A stretch of 64,000 nt of DNA from Paenibacillus zeirhizosphaerae (GCF_030705605.1 NZ_JAPCKK010000014.1:248001-312000), one strand, 5' to 3'. Positions 1-9,339 are shown, counted from the first letter of the stretch. Notes: a model not told the origin generated them from the sequence alone. Made by a program: numbers and translations.

Positions 1-217
1 CATTGTTTAACGTCGAGCTCCAGAAACGGTCATCCCCCAGCGCCTTCACATAATTCCCCACCCCAATCCACTTCGGATGGGCTGACACCCCATTCCAGCT
101 CGTAAAGCTGTAATAGATGGAACTGAAAATCGGATAAATGAAAAACATAAAAATCAGTACTAGCGCCGGAAGAATGAAAGCAATATATATTGCGGGGTTA
201 CGCATAGCCTTGTTCAT
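1..217 (-). CDS. Sugar ABC transporter permease, MalF type (N-terminal part)
   Basis: This is the first 72 residues of an inner-membrane permease subunit; the rest lies beyond the window start. The protein begins MNKAMRNPAIYIAFILPALV and has one strong hydrophobic helix at about residues 10-35, then a tryptophan-containing loop (SFTSWNG), which is the usual N-terminus of MalF/UgpA-type carbohydrate permeases. The ATG follows a GGGGAGGCA ribosome binding site and lies 14 bases after the stop of the binding-protein gene, so the two are one operon. The sugar cannot be told from this fragment. Confidence 0.85.
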   Translation of the reverse strand, partial: MNKAMRNPAIYIAFILPALVLIFMFFIYPIFSSIYYSFTSWNGVSAHPKWIGVGNYVKALGDDRFWSSTLNN

Positions 218-231
218 TTGTGCCTCCCCGG

Positions 232-1605
232 TTACTGAACTGCAGCGTTGGCTTCATCCTGCACTTTCTGGATTTGCTCTGCCGCCTGCTCGGGGGTGCT
301 TTGGCCACCGATCAGCTTTTGGATCTGAATGTTGCTGATTTCTGTCGTCACATCCGCTTGCACAAGGGAGTCAAAGGCCGGGAAGGACGTTTGCGCCGTA
401 TTTAATACCGCTACAATTTGTTTCATCAAATCATCGGTAATGCTCTCGTTCAGGACCGCTTCATCCAGCTTCATCGAAGGCAGAACCCCGTCCTCCACAA
501 GCCCGCGAAGCTGCATTTCCTCATTAAACAAGTTTTTGATGAACGATTTGACGGCCTCTAGCTTGCGCGGATCATCTGCAACAGAAGCTGAAAAGCCATA
601 CCCGTTATTGACGTCCCTCATCAGCGCTGTCTGGTCCCCTGTGCCCCCCTCAACCGGCGGTATATTGAAAAATCCGACCTTGCCGATCATGCCTTCACCG
701 GACTGACCTTCCTTGAATACGGAGGATTTCCATGTCCCGTCATACATCAGGATCGCTTCACCGCTCGTAAATTGAGTAGTATATTCGGCGTATTCAAAAC
801 CCAGCTCCCCCTGTTTAAAGTAACCTTTGTTCACCCATTCCTGATGCTTAGCGAACGCTTCAATGACTTTAGAGTCCGTCCATTTGGCTTCACCTGTCAC
901 GAGCTTGGCCGTAACGTCCGGCCCGGCATAGCGGGACCAGAGATGGTTGGTCAGCATCAGCGGCACCCAGCCTGCCTTTGACGCGCCTGCCATCGGCACT
1001 TTACCGTCGGCCTTGATGTCGGCCAGCATCTGCTCAAATTCCGCGAAGGTCTGCGGCGGCTGCCAGCCTTTCTCCTCGAAATACGCTTTATTGTAAAAGA
1101 ATCCTTCACCTGAACCTCCTAAAGGCAGTCCGTATACTTTCCCCTCATACGTGAACGGGTCCAGTGAGGTGAAGCTGTCATGGATTCCAATCTCTTCCAG
1201 GATCGGAGTCAAATCAAGCAGCATTCCTTCTTGTGCGTACACCTTGGAATCAGGGCTGCCGAACAGGTCAAATATATCCGGGGGATTGCCGGCGGCCATT
1301 TCACCGCGCAGTTTTTCCTTCCGGTTCACATCGGAATCGACCCCGTCCAGCGTAAATGTTACTCCCGGTACATCTTCCTCCACCTGTTTGACAACGTCCT
1401 CGAGGATGGCGAGCCGCCGCTGCTTGTCAGCACCCACCTGAGTGTGACGGATCGTCATTTCAAATGGCTCAGCGCCGGAGCCGCCTTGCATTTGGCCCCC
1501 TTCACTCTGTTCTCCTTCCGTTCCTCCTGTCCCGCCGCTGCAGCCTGTGAGAATCATGAACGTTGCCAGTACACATCCGAAAATTGCGCGGAATCTTTTT
1601 TTCAT
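232..1605 (-). CDS. ABC transporter substrate-binding lipoprotein (sugar, family 1)
   Basis: Extracellular solute-binding protein that captures a carbohydrate and passes it to the membrane permeases encoded just downstream. The 457-residue protein has a lipoprotein signal with lipobox LTGC (residues 19-22), then a Gly/Ser/Glu linker, then a family 1 binding-protein fold with typical segments such as GNPPDIFDLFG and GLPLGGSGEGFFYNKAYF. It is the first gene of the operon on this strand; a GGGGG-containing ribosome binding site precedes the ATG. Family and role are secure, but the substrate is not recognisable. Confidence 0.93.
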   Translation of the reverse strand: MKKRFRAIFGCVLATFMILTGCSGGTGGTEGEQSEGGQMQGGSGAEPFEMTIRHTQVGADKQRRLAILEDVVKQVEEDVPGVTFTLDGVDSDVNRKEKLRGEMAAGNPPDIFDLFGSPDSKVYAQEGMLLDLTPILEEIGIHDSFTSLDPFTYEGKVYGLPLGGSGEGFFYNKAYFEEKGWQPPQTFAEFEQMLADIKADGKVPMAGASKAGWVPLMLTNHLWSRYAGPDVTAKLVTGEAKWTDSKVIEAFAKHQEWVNKGYFKQGELGFEYAEYTTQFTSGEAILMYDGTWKSSVFKEGQSGEGMIGKVGFFNIPPVEGGTGDQTALMRDVNNGYGFSASVADDPRKLEAVKSFIKNLFNEEMQLRGLVEDGVLPSMKLDEAVLNESITDDLMKQIVAVLNTAQTSFPAFDSLVQADVTTEISNIQIQKLIGGQSTPEQAAEQIQKVQDEANAAVQ

Positions 1606-1649
1606 GTGCAGAACCCCCTTCTTACATGGATTTTACAATGTTCCTTTTC

Positions 1650-1678
1650 ATTATAGGAGAGCAAAACTGACACTGTAA
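1650..1678 (-). promoter_or_regulatory. Predicted sigma-A promoter of the sugar ABC operon
   Basis: On the minus strand a perfect -10 TATAAT (1650-1655) lies 17 bases after a -35-like TTACAG (1673-1678), about 45 bases before the binding-protein start. No catabolite-repression (cre) box was recognised beside it. Confidence 0.55.
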
Positions 1679-1741
1679 GGACGTCATTTCGCTAAAGAAG
1701 GGATACTATTTTGCAATGGACAACCGACTGGCAGCCTCAGA

Positions 1742-1776
1742 CAAAAAAATAAGCACCTGCTCCTATGGCAGATGCT
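1742..1776 (-). terminator. Rho-independent terminator after pflA
   Basis: Read on the minus strand, AGCATCTGC pairs with GCAGGTGCT (one U-G pair) around a 7-base loop and is followed by TTATTTTTTT. It lies 35 bases past the pflA stop and separates the pfl unit from the sugar ABC operon. Confidence 0.85.
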
Positions 1777-1810
1777 CATCTTCACAAATAACGTATTCGA
1801 TTGCGATTTC

Positions 1811-2569
1811 TCAAATGCACGTAGCTTTTTGTTCATTGGCAGCCATTTCCCTCCGCCCATCCTCAATTAAACGGTAAGCCCGCTCCACTTCCTCTTCGGA
1901 TGGGCTGGGCACCCCGTCCAGCGGATAGGCTCTACCCAGCGCCTGCCATTTGTAGATGCCCATCTGATGATAAGGAAGAATCTCGAACTTCTCAACTCCG
2001 TGTAATGTGCCGATGAACCGTCCCAGGCTAATCAGATCCTCTTCTTCGTTGTGAATGCCTGGCACATAGACATGCCGTATCCACATTTTGTGTCCATGCT
2101 CGGACAGCCACTGTGCCGTGTGGAGTGTCCGTTCATTGGATTTGCCAGTCAGCTTGATATGCTTCTCGTCGTTGATATGCTTCAGATCGAGCAGAACCAG
2201 ATCAGTGTGCTCCAGCAGCTCATGAATACGTTCCGGATCATTGAACCCATTGCTGTCCAAAGTGGTGTGCAGGCCCCAGCGCTGCTTGACCTCCCTGAAC
2301 AGCTCAGCTACAAAAGGCCACTGCAGGGTTGGCTCCCCGCCGGATACCGTCAGCCCACCGCCCGAGTTACGATAATAGGACAGGTACGGCTCAATCTCGC
2401 CCAGAATCTCCTCTACCGTTGCTTCACGGCCGCCATCCAATGCCCATGTATCCGGATTATGGCAGTATTGGCACTTCATTAGACAGCCCTGCATAAAAAG
2501 CACGAAGCGGATGCCGGGACCGTCTACGGTACCGAAGGTTTCCAGTGAATGAATACGACCTTTCAACAT
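1811..2569 (-). CDS. pflA: Pyruvate formate-lyase activating enzyme
   Basis: Radical SAM enzyme that installs the glycyl radical on PflB under anoxic conditions. The 252-residue protein starts MLKGRIHSLETFGTVDGPGI and carries the iron-sulfur motif CLMKCQYC (CxxxCxxC) near residue 30, followed by HNPDTW and the SGGEPTLQ SAM-binding segment. The ATG at 2569 was chosen because GAAAGGGAG lies 7 bases before it; an in-frame ATG 21 bases upstream has no such site. It follows pflB by about 85 bases, a gap holding a hairpin, and is probably co-transcribed with it. Confidence 0.95.
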   Translation of the reverse strand: MLKGRIHSLETFGTVDGPGIRFVLFMQGCLMKCQYCHNPDTWALDGGREATVEEILGEIEPYLSYYRNSGGGLTVSGGEPTLQWPFVAELFREVKQRWGLHTTLDSNGFNDPERIHELLEHTDLVLLDLKHINDEKHIKLTGKSNERTLHTAQWLSEHGHKMWIRHVYVPGIHNEEEDLISLGRFIGTLHGVEKFEILPYHQMGIYKWQALGRAYPLDGVPSPSEEEVERAYRLIEDGRREMAANEQKATCI

Positions 2570-2607
2570 GCTGTATCTCCCTTTCTGCATCCGCTGTGCG
2601 GTTCATG

Positions 2608-2634
2608 CTCCGCCTGAGGCTTGATCAGGCGGAG
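2608..2634 (-). other. Hairpin between pflB and pflA
   Basis: CTCCGCCTGA and TCAGGCGGAG form a perfect 10-bp stem with a 7-base loop in the pflB-pflA gap. No run of T follows, so it is not a normal terminator. It more likely acts as an RNA-processing or 3'-stability element that would let pflB be expressed above pflA; that role is inferred. Confidence 0.5.
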
Positions 2635-2654
2635 TTGTTGCTCATCCATTCCGG

Positions 2655-4916
2655 TTACATTTTACCATGGAAGGTCCGGTTGATTACGTCAAGCTGCTGC
2701 TCACGCGTCAGCTTGACGAAGTTAACCGCATAACCCGACACGCGAATCGTAAGCTGCGGATAATTTTCCGGATGCTCCATTGCATCCAGCAACTGCTCAC
2801 GGTCGAACACGTTCACGTTCAGATGGTGAGCATCGCTGCCGAAATAACCATCCAGCATGGAGACGAGATTGTTTTTGCGGACTTCCTCTTCTTTACCGAG
2901 CGCTTTGGGTACGATGGAGAACGTGTTGGAAATTCCGTCTAGGCTGTGCTCGTAAGGTAGTTTGGCTACCGAGCTGAGTGAAGCAAGTGCGCCTTTTTTA
3001 TCACGTCCGTGCATAGGATTGGCGCCAGGAGCGAATGGCTCGCCTGCTTTTCGACCGTCCGGCGTAGTTCCCGTCTTCTTGCCATACACCACGTTGGAAG
3101 TAATCGTCAGTACAGATTGCGTAGGAATCGCATCACGATAAGCTTTATGCTTGCGGATCATGCCCATAAAGCTTTCAACCAGTCCTACAGCGATGTTGTC
3201 CACGCGGTCATCGTTGTTGCCGTAGCAAGGGAATTCTCCTTCAATTTCGAAATCAACCGCAATGCCGTTCTCGTTGCGGATCGGTTTAACCTTGGCGTAT
3301 TTGATAGCGCTCAGGGAATCCGCAGCCACGGACAGACCAGCGATACCACAGGCCATCGTACGGATAATGTCGCGATCGTGCAGCGCCATTTCAATCCGCT
3401 CGTAGCTGTATTTATCGTGCATATAGTGAATGACGTTCAAGGTATTCATGTACAGCTTGGCAAGCCATTCCATCATCGGCTTGAAGCGTTTCATCACTTC
3501 CTCGTAATCGAGCACCTCGGAAGTGATCGCCGGGAATTCCGGTCCAACCTGCGCACCTGATTTCTCGTCCTTGCCGCCGTTAATGGCATACAGGAGCGCT
3601 TTGGCCAGATTCGCGCGTGCACCGAAGAACTGCATCTGCTTGCCGATTCTCATAGCGGATACACAGCATGCGATGCCGTAATCATCGCCGTAAATCGGAC
3701 GCATCAGATCGTCGTTTTCATACTGGATAGAGCTCGTTTCAATCGATACCTTGGCGCAGTATTTCTTAAATGCATCAGGAAGCTTCTCGGACCATAATAC
3801 CGTCAGGTTTGGTTCAGGCGCAGGTCCCAGATTATACAGGGTATGCAGGAAGCGGAAACTGCTCTGGGTTACACGGGTTTCTCCGCTGATGGACATGCCC
3901 CCGATCGATTCCGTTACCCACGTTGGGTCGCCGCTGAACAATTGATTATAGTCAGGTGTCCGCAGGAATTTGACGATCCGCAGCTTCATGACAAAATGGT
4001 CAACGAGCTCCTGCGCCTGTTCTTCGGTCAAGCTGCCTTCGGTCAAATCACGCTGAATATATACATCCAGAAAGGAAGATACACGCCCCAGAGACATCGC
4101 AGCGCCGTTCTGCTCCTTAATAGCTGCAAGATAGCCAAAATACACCCACTGGAAGGCTTCCTTGGCATTGGCGGCAGGCTTGGAAATATCAAAGCCGTGC
4201 TCAGTTGCCATTTGCTTCAGCTCATTCAACGCCCGGATCTGCTCGGATACTTCCTCACGGAGACGGATGATATCCTCGCTTATCGCGTCCACTTCAAGGC
4301 TTTTAAGCTGCTGCTTCTTATCTTTAATCAGGAAATCAGCGCCATAAAGAGCCACTCGGCGGTAGTCGCCGATAATCCGTCCCCGTCCGTAAGCATCCGG
4401 CAGACCTGTAATGATACCGGCTTTACGAGCTGCTTTCATTTCGTCTGTATAGGCATCAAACACACCCTGGTTATGCGTTTTACGAATGTTTGTAAAGATA
4501 TCTATAATATTTTGCGGAACCTCAAAGCCGTATGCCTTGCAGGCGTCGATCATCATCCGAATACCGCCGAACGGCTGCAGGGAACGCTTGAAAGGCGCAT
4601 CGGTCTGCACACCCACGATCTGCTCTTTGTCTTTGTCGATATAACCCGGTCTGTGGGAGGTGATCGTCGATGGAGTGTTCACATCGACATCCAGCACACC
4701 GCCATTGGCCAGCTCCTTCTTGGTCAGGTCGGAAATAATCGCCCATAATGCTGTCGTATTGGAAGTTGGTCCCACCAGAAACTGCTCATTTCCGTAATAC
4801 GGAGTAATATTCAATTCAATAAAATCGTTGACATTAACTTCTCTGCTCCATTTGCCATTTTTGAACCCGCGCCATCCTGATTGCTGTTCCTGTACTTCTC
4901 TCTCAATCACCGACAT
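2655..4916 (-). CDS. pflB: Formate C-acetyltransferase (pyruvate formate-lyase)
   Basis: Cleaves pyruvate with CoA to acetyl-CoA and formate during fermentation. The protein of 753 residues has the catalytic cysteine pair in GIACCVSAM (just past residue 400) and the C-terminal glycyl-radical loop RVSGYAV about 29 residues from the end. Full family length. The start at 4916 is preferred because GGAGGG sits 6 bases ahead of it; an ATG at 4922 directly abuts that site and is too close. An Fnr-type control region lies upstream and pflA follows, so the pair forms one anaerobic unit. Confidence 0.97.
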   Translation of the reverse strand: MSVIEREVQEQQSGWRGFKNGKWSREVNVNDFIELNITPYYGNEQFLVGPTSNTTALWAIISDLTKKELANGGVLDVDVNTPSTITSHRPGYIDKDKEQIVGVQTDAPFKRSLQPFGGIRMMIDACKAYGFEVPQNIIDIFTNIRKTHNQGVFDAYTDEMKAARKAGIITGLPDAYGRGRIIGDYRRVALYGADFLIKDKKQQLKSLEVDAISEDIIRLREEVSEQIRALNELKQMATEHGFDISKPAANAKEAFQWVYFGYLAAIKEQNGAAMSLGRVSSFLDVYIQRDLTEGSLTEEQAQELVDHFVMKLRIVKFLRTPDYNQLFSGDPTWVTESIGGMSISGETRVTQSSFRFLHTLYNLGPAPEPNLTVLWSEKLPDAFKKYCAKVSIETSSIQYENDDLMRPIYGDDYGIACCVSAMRIGKQMQFFGARANLAKALLYAINGGKDEKSGAQVGPEFPAITSEVLDYEEVMKRFKPMMEWLAKLYMNTLNVIHYMHDKYSYERIEMALHDRDIIRTMACGIAGLSVAADSLSAIKYAKVKPIRNENGIAVDFEIEGEFPCYGNNDDRVDNIAVGLVESFMGMIRKHKAYRDAIPTQSVLTITSNVVYGKKTGTTPDGRKAGEPFAPGANPMHGRDKKGALASLSSVAKLPYEHSLDGISNTFSIVPKALGKEEEVRKNNLVSMLDGYFGSDAHHLNVNVFDREQLLDAMEHPENYPQLTIRVSGYAVNFVKLTREQQLDVINRTFHGKM

Positions 4917-4959
4917 GTCCATCCCTCCATGATTTTGTTCAGGATCTCTTTACAGTTCC

Positions 4960-5026
4960 ATTGTAAAATAACGCTGTTCGTTCTTATGTGATAAAAATCA
5001 CAATATAAGTGATTTTTATCACATAA
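4960..5026 (-). promoter_or_regulatory. pflB promoter with double Fnr site in an 18-bp perfect inverted repeat
   Basis: Two dyads of the Fnr type lie at 4987-5002 (TGTGATAAAAATCACA) and 5008-5023 (AGTGATTTTTATCACA), centres 21 bp apart. Together they form a perfect inverted repeat with 18-bp arms (4984-5001 and 5009-5026) around 7 bases. A -10 TACAAT at 4960-4965 predicts a start near 4953, putting the proximal dyad at about -41.5, the classical activating position. Confidence 0.8.
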
Positions 5027-5058
5027 TCTACTTGTATTCCTTTAAACAAGCCATTATT

Positions 5059-7680
5059 TTATTGATCAAAACGTCCATAGAAAGCGTTGCGGTATACTTC
5101 AGCCAGCTCACTGACCAGCGGCAATTTCGGGTTGGCTGTGGTGCATTGGTCCTCAAACGCACGGTCCGCCAAATAGTCGACACGTGATTCGAAATCCTTG
5201 GCGTCAAAGCCAATCTGCTGGAACGACTCCTCAATCCCCAATGTTTTGTTGAGCTTGCGGATGGCGTCGATCAGACTGTTCACCCCTTCCTCTGTCGTCC
5301 GTGCAGACAGACCGAGAATGCGGGCGATTTCAGCATAGCGCTCATCCGCCACAAAGTGAGAATACTTAGGGAACGACGCGAATTTTGTAGGTTTTTTGGC
5401 GTTATAGCGGATCACATGCGGCATCAGAATCGCATTGGTGCGTCCATGCGCCGTATGGTACTGACCGCCCCATTTATGCGCAAGGCTGTGGTTGATGCCG
5501 AGGAATGCGTTGGCAAACGCCATGCCGGCCAGCGTGGACGCATTATGCATTTTTTCACGCGCCAGTTTATCGCCTGTTAATGCCGACTGCTCAAGGTACT
5601 GGAATACCAACTGGATCGCCTTGATCGCCAGACCGTCCGTATAATCACTCGCCATAACCGAGACATAAGCTTCAATCGCATGGGTCAGCACGTCCATGCC
5701 GGTATCAGCGACAGCCGTTTTCGGCAGCGAATATACGAATTCAGGGTCGATGATCGCCACGTCCGGAGTCAGCTCATAATCAGCCAGCGGATATTTGGTA
5801 TTGCCCAGGTTTTTATCCGTAATGACCGCAAACGAGGTTACTTCGGAGCCGGTGCCCGACGTTGTCGGAATGGCCACGAACTGCGCCTTCTGACCAAGAC
5901 GAGGATATTTGTAGATCCGCTTGCGGATATCCATGAATTTCTGTTTCAAGTTATTGAAGTCCGTGTCCGGATATTCATAGAACAGCCACATGCCTTTGGC
6001 CGCATCCATAGGCGAACCTCCGCCCAGGGCGATAATGCAGTCCGGCTGGAATCGTTTCATCATTTCCGCACCACGATCCACTGTTGTTGTCGACGGATCC
6101 GGCTCTACCTCGGAGAATACCTCGATGGCTACAGGGGTCTGACGCTGACGCAGATAGTGCGTTACCCGGTCAACATAACCGAGCTTCACCATCATCGGGT
6201 CGGTAATGATCGCTACACGCGAGATATCGGGCATTTTAGCAAGATACTGTGTCGAGTTTTTCTCAAAATAAATTTTGGAAGGTACCTTGAACCACTGCAT
6301 ATTCACCGTGCGTTTCGCCACCCTTTTCACGTTAATCAGATTTACGGCGGATACGTTGGACGCTGTCGAGTTCCGTCCGTACGATCCGCAGCCCAGTGTC
6401 AAGGACGGCAAATTCGTATTATAAATATCGCCGATCGCTCCGTGGGTCGAAGGGGAGTTGACAATGATGCGCCCGGTTTGCAGACGGTTCGCAAACTTCT
6501 GAATCACTTCATCATTGTTGGAATGAATGGCCGAGGAGTGACCCATGCCTCCGAATTCGACAACCTGTGCCGCGCGTTCGATGCCTTGCTCCGCATTTTT
6601 CACTTTATAGCAGGCAAGCACCGGGCTCAGTTTTTCGGCGGACAGCGGAAATTTCGTACCTACGCCTTCCAGCTCGGCCACGAGGATTTTCGTACCCTCC
6701 GGTACGGTAATGCCGCATATTTCAGCGATCTTCATCGCGGATTGACCAACGATAGCGGGATTGACGGCGCATTTCTCCGCTTGAATCGCTCCGCTGGTGA
6801 GCTTCGCGGCCTCTTCCTTATTGACGAAGTAGCAGCCGTTTGCAATCATCAGCTTTTTAACCTGATCGTAAATTGGTTCTTCTATGATGACAGCCTGCTC
6901 CGATGCACAGATCATGCCGTTGTCAAAGGATTTCGAGAGGATGAGATCTGTCACCGCCTGTTTGATGTCCGCAGACTTTTCGATGAAGCAAGGCACGTTG
7001 CCGGGACCCACACCGAGCGCCGGCTTGCCGCAGCTATACGCCGCTTTCACCATTCCTGATCCGCCCGTTGCCAGAATCAGCGCCACATCAGAGTGGTTCA
7101 TCAGCGCATTTGTTTTATCCATAGTAGGGGCTTCAATCCACTGGATACAGTTCTCGGGTGCGCCATGCTTGACGGCCGCTTCGAGCAGAATTCTGGCTGC
7201 TTCCTTGCTGCATTCCTGTGCAGAAGGATGGAAGCCGAAAATGATCGGGTTGCGGGTCTTGATCGAGATCAAGGCTTTAAACATCGTTGTGGAGGTTGGA
7301 TTCGTAACCGGAGTAATCCCCATAACAATTCCGACCGGCTCAGCAATTTTCTGGAAGCTATCAAAATCGTTATCTTCGATGACCCCTACCGTTTTGTCAT
7401 ATTTAATGCTGTGGTAGATATATTCGGTGGCAAACATGTTCTTCGTGATTTTATCCTCATATACACCGCGTCCGGTTTCTTCAACGGCTTTTTTAGCCAG
7501 ATACATATGTTTATCCAAGCCGGCAAGCGCCATCGCCTGTACAATTTCGTCAATTTGCTCCTGGTTCATATCCATAAACGCCTTTTGCGCGGCATTCGCC
7601 TTATCAATCAATGTCTGGATATACTGCTCTGCCGTCAACTGCGCTTCCGCTGCTTTTGCTGCCTCATTTTTTACTGCCAT
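5059..7680 (-). CDS. adhE: Bifunctional acetaldehyde-CoA/alcohol dehydrogenase
   Basis: Reduces acetyl-CoA to acetaldehyde and then ethanol with NADH, the redox-balancing partner of PflB. About 873 residues: an N-terminal CoA-acylating aldehyde dehydrogenase domain with the active-site cysteine in NGMICASEQ, a linker near residue 450, and a C-terminal iron-dependent alcohol dehydrogenase with GGGSPMDAAK, HAIEAYVS and the His-rich metal site GINHSLAHKWGG. The start at 7680 (MAVKNEAAKAAEAQ) has AGGAGG 9 bases upstream; ATGs further upstream overlap that site. It has its own Fnr-type promoters in a 470-base leader region. Confidence 0.97.
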   Translation of the reverse strand: MAVKNEAAKAAEAQLTAEQYIQTLIDKANAAQKAFMDMNQEQIDEIVQAMALAGLDKHMYLAKKAVEETGRGVYEDKITKNMFATEYIYHSIKYDKTVGVIEDNDFDSFQKIAEPVGIVMGITPVTNPTSTTMFKALISIKTRNPIIFGFHPSAQECSKEAARILLEAAVKHGAPENCIQWIEAPTMDKTNALMNHSDVALILATGGSGMVKAAYSCGKPALGVGPGNVPCFIEKSADIKQAVTDLILSKSFDNGMICASEQAVIIEEPIYDQVKKLMIANGCYFVNKEEAAKLTSGAIQAEKCAVNPAIVGQSAMKIAEICGITVPEGTKILVAELEGVGTKFPLSAEKLSPVLACYKVKNAEQGIERAAQVVEFGGMGHSSAIHSNNDEVIQKFANRLQTGRIIVNSPSTHGAIGDIYNTNLPSLTLGCGSYGRNSTASNVSAVNLINVKRVAKRTVNMQWFKVPSKIYFEKNSTQYLAKMPDISRVAIITDPMMVKLGYVDRVTHYLRQRQTPVAIEVFSEVEPDPSTTTVDRGAEMMKRFQPDCIIALGGGSPMDAAKGMWLFYEYPDTDFNNLKQKFMDIRKRIYKYPRLGQKAQFVAIPTTSGTGSEVTSFAVITDKNLGNTKYPLADYELTPDVAIIDPEFVYSLPKTAVADTGMDVLTHAIEAYVSVMASDYTDGLAIKAIQLVFQYLEQSALTGDKLAREKMHNASTLAGMAFANAFLGINHSLAHKWGGQYHTAHGRTNAILMPHVIRYNAKKPTKFASFPKYSHFVADERYAEIARILGLSARTTEEGVNSLIDAIRKLNKTLGIEESFQQIGFDAKDFESRVDYLADRAFEDQCTTANPKLPLVSELAEVYRNAFYGRFDQ

Positions 7681-7773
7681 TCCTCTCATCCTCCTGATCA
7701 CTTTTGGATTGGCTCCTCTTTACGCTTTGATCTTAACAGTGTGCCACAGCCGCAAGTGTGATGTTTTTAACAA

Positions 7774-7814
7774 ATTTTAAATAAATTTTAAAATCAATAG
7801 TGAAAATATTCACA
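7774..7814 (-). promoter_or_regulatory. adhE proximal promoter with Fnr site
   Basis: The dyad AGTGAAAATATTCACA (7799-7814) matches the Fnr core GTGA-N6-TCAC. A -10-like TAAAAT at 7774-7779 predicts a start near 7766, placing the dyad centre at about -41 and leaving an 86-base leader before adhE. Confidence 0.65.
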
Positions 7815-7838
7815 TAAGATGATGTGCTAAAGTTCAAC

Positions 7839-7877
7839 TCAGGTAGTACTGCTTCCGAAATCCTTCATCTGCAGCAT
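7839..7877 (-). CDS. 12-codon leader ORF in a duplicated adhE 5' segment
   Basis: ATG at 7877 opens a frame encoding MLQMKDFGSSTT and stop. It has its own AGGGAGG site 9 bases ahead. The roughly 55 bases ending at this ATG closely copy the roughly 55 bases ending at the adhE ATG: both start GATCAAA-CGTAAAGAG and end with AGG(A/G)AGG-type plus ATGAG. I see no recognisable peptide. It may be a translated leader or a decayed duplicate of the adhE start; translation is inferred only. Confidence 0.3.
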   Translation of the reverse strand: MLQMKDFGSSTT

Positions 7878-7952
7878 GGCCCTCATCCTCCCTGTTGATA
7901 TGGTTTCGTTTCTCTTTACGGTTTGATCGTATCATAGCCTGTATTTTGATTA

Positions 7953-7968
7953 TGTGATTTTTTTCACA
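7953..7968. promoter_or_regulatory. Fnr-type dyad, adhE distal promoter
   Basis: TGTGATTTTTTTCACA is a perfect TGTGA-N6-TCACA site. On the minus strand TATGAT (7931-7936) could be the -10 of a second, distal adhE promoter reading into the duplicated leader; the centre would lie between about -36 and -42 depending on the exact start. Confidence 0.65.
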
Positions 7969-7997
7969 AAATAATTCAATTCCGTTTTTATTTTTTT

Positions 7998-8013
7998 AGT
8001 GAAAATAATCACA
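7998..8013. promoter_or_regulatory. Fnr-type dyad upstream of fnr
   Basis: AGTGAAAATAATCACA matches the Fnr core. On the plus strand a perfect TATAAT (8075-8080) predicts an fnr start near 8087, so this dyad would sit near -81.5, a position on the same DNA face used for upstream activation. No good -35 box lies between, which fits activator dependence and autoregulation. It could also serve the distal adhE promoter. Confidence 0.6.
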
Positions 8014-8151
8014 AAATTTGGAATATCGCCACTTTTCTCCCCTCTAACGGCCCCAAAAATCACCGCCTCAGGTTTATAATTAATTTTGAAATACGAAAGT
8101 TGCAAATACACAGATTAAGAAATACAGACATTAACAAAGGGGAAATGGAAG

Positions 8152-8868
8152 ATGAGAAACCCTGAAATGGTCATTGAGCACCGAGGCAACACAGGCTGCT
8201 TTTCTCAAGGCAGCTTCAACCAATTGCTCGCGGTCATGAAAGATCGCCACATTCCTGAAGGTGCGCATCTGTTTTGGGAGGGCGATACGTCAGACAAAAT
8301 CTTTTATCTGAAGCAAGGCCGCGTCAAAATCACGAAAACGACGGATGAAGGTAAAGAACTCATCCTCTATATGTATCAGACTGGCGACCTGATCAGTCAG
8401 GCGGACCCTTTCTTTGGTACCAAACACAGCTTTTCAGCCGAGGTGCTGGAAGACAGCGACGTAGGCGTGATCGATCACCATGACCTGGAGCTCCTCATTT
8501 GCCAGCACTGTGACTTCGCTATTGATTTCCTTAAATGGATGGGAGCTCATCACCGGATTACCCAAACCAAATTCCGTGACCTCATGCTCTATGGCAAGCC
8601 CGGCGCCCTGTGCTCCACCCTGATCCGTCTATACAACACTTATGGCGAGCCTCATGGCGAAGACGTGGTGATCAATAAAAAAATTACCCATACCGATCTA
8701 TCCAACATGATTGGCGCTACACGGGAGAGCGTCAACCGCATGCTGAGCGATCTGCGCAAAAAAGGAGCCGTCGATTATGCTGGGGGCCTGATCGTGATTA
8801 AAAATTTGGAAATGCTGCAGGGGGTCTGCCACTGCGAGCTCTGTCCGAAAGAAATCTGCCGCATTTAG
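8152..8868 (+). CDS. fnr: Anaerobic transcription regulator Fnr (Crp family, 4Fe-4S)
   Basis: Global oxygen-responsive activator. 238 residues: cyclic-nucleotide-binding-like barrel (about 20-140), dimer helix, and Crp-type helix-turn-helix at about 180-205 (THTDLSNMIGATRESVNRML). The C-terminus GVCHCELCPKEIC holds cysteines 226, 228, 231 and 236, the arrangement of Bacillus Fnr, which carries its iron-sulfur cluster at the C-terminus rather than the N-terminus as in E. coli. A GGGGA site precedes the ATG. Flanked by adhE and the nir genes, and its predicted binding sites stand before all of them. Confidence 0.93.
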   Translation: MRNPEMVIEHRGNTGCFSQGSFNQLLAVMKDRHIPEGAHLFWEGDTSDKIFYLKQGRVKITKTTDEGKELILYMYQTGDLISQADPFFGTKHSFSAEVLEDSDVGVIDHHDLELLICQHCDFAIDFLKWMGAHHRITQTKFRDLMLYGKPGALCSTLIRLYNTYGEPHGEDVVINKKITHTDLSNMIGATRESVNRMLSDLRKKGAVDYAGGLIVIKNLEMLQGVCHCELCPKEICRI

Positions 8869-8912
8869 TGAACAAAAACACCATTTATACAACAAATGTT
8901 CATCTGGACATT

Positions 8913-8955
8913 AACAGCACCTCTCTATCAAATTAGAGGGTGCTGTTACTTTTTT
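8913..8955 (+). terminator. Rho-independent terminator of fnr
   Basis: AACAGCACC-CTCTA pairs with TAGAG-GGTGCTGTT around a short loop and is followed by ACTTTTTT, 45 bases past the fnr stop. Confidence 0.88.
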
Positions 8956-9090
8956 GCAATAACCTCACAATAAACGGAGTAATAGTTCTGGTATCTAAAA
9001 CAACGGAGGATCCTACCACATCAGCACCTATGCTTAGAATCAGCGCCCATCGATGTAATTCACAGAAGCCAGACCGCGTTTAGCGAAAGT

Positions 9091-9339
9091 TTAATCTGTA
9101 TTAGCTGCCGTTACTTTTTCGAGAAGATCATCCAAACTCATACCAGAAATATTGTCTTCGATCGAATCTTCAATCTCGTTGTGTATCATAACCTTATTTA
9201 GTTGTATATCTTCGCTAACTCCTCCAGCCCCAATTAAATTGCTTTGGAGTTTAACGGAGTTATTATCGTTAATTGTTACGGAGAACGGCTCTATTGCCTC
9301 GTAAAAATTATTAAATTCCTTGTTATGTTTAAGGAACAC
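9091..9339 (-). CDS. Small unknown protein (82 residues)
   Basis: Open frame starting at a GTG with only a weak AGAAG site. The product is rich in Asn, Glu and Ile, has no cysteine, membrane helix or signal, and ends in a helix-like segment (SLDDLLEKVTAAN). Base composition is much more AT-rich than the flanking fnr and nirC genes. It diverges from the lipoprotein gene at 9416. No family recognised; it could be a remnant of a longer gene, as the frame stays open about 40 bases upstream without a start codon. Confidence 0.35.
   Translation of the reverse strand: MFLKHNKEFNNFYEAIEPFSVTINDNNSVKLQSNLIGAGGVSEDIQLNKVMIHNEIEDSIEDNISGMSLDDLLEKVTAANTD

Noticed and set aside
1684..1866. 60-codon frame on the minus strand after pflA
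   Set aside because: Overlaps the pflA end and its terminator; no ribosome binding site.
3843..4748. 301-codon open frame on the plus strand
   Set aside because: Antisense to pflB, no start signal, mirror-like composition.
5680..7059. 459-codon open frame on the plus strand
   Set aside because: Fully antisense to adhE, no ribosome binding site, Arg/His-rich composition typical of a codon-bias mirror.
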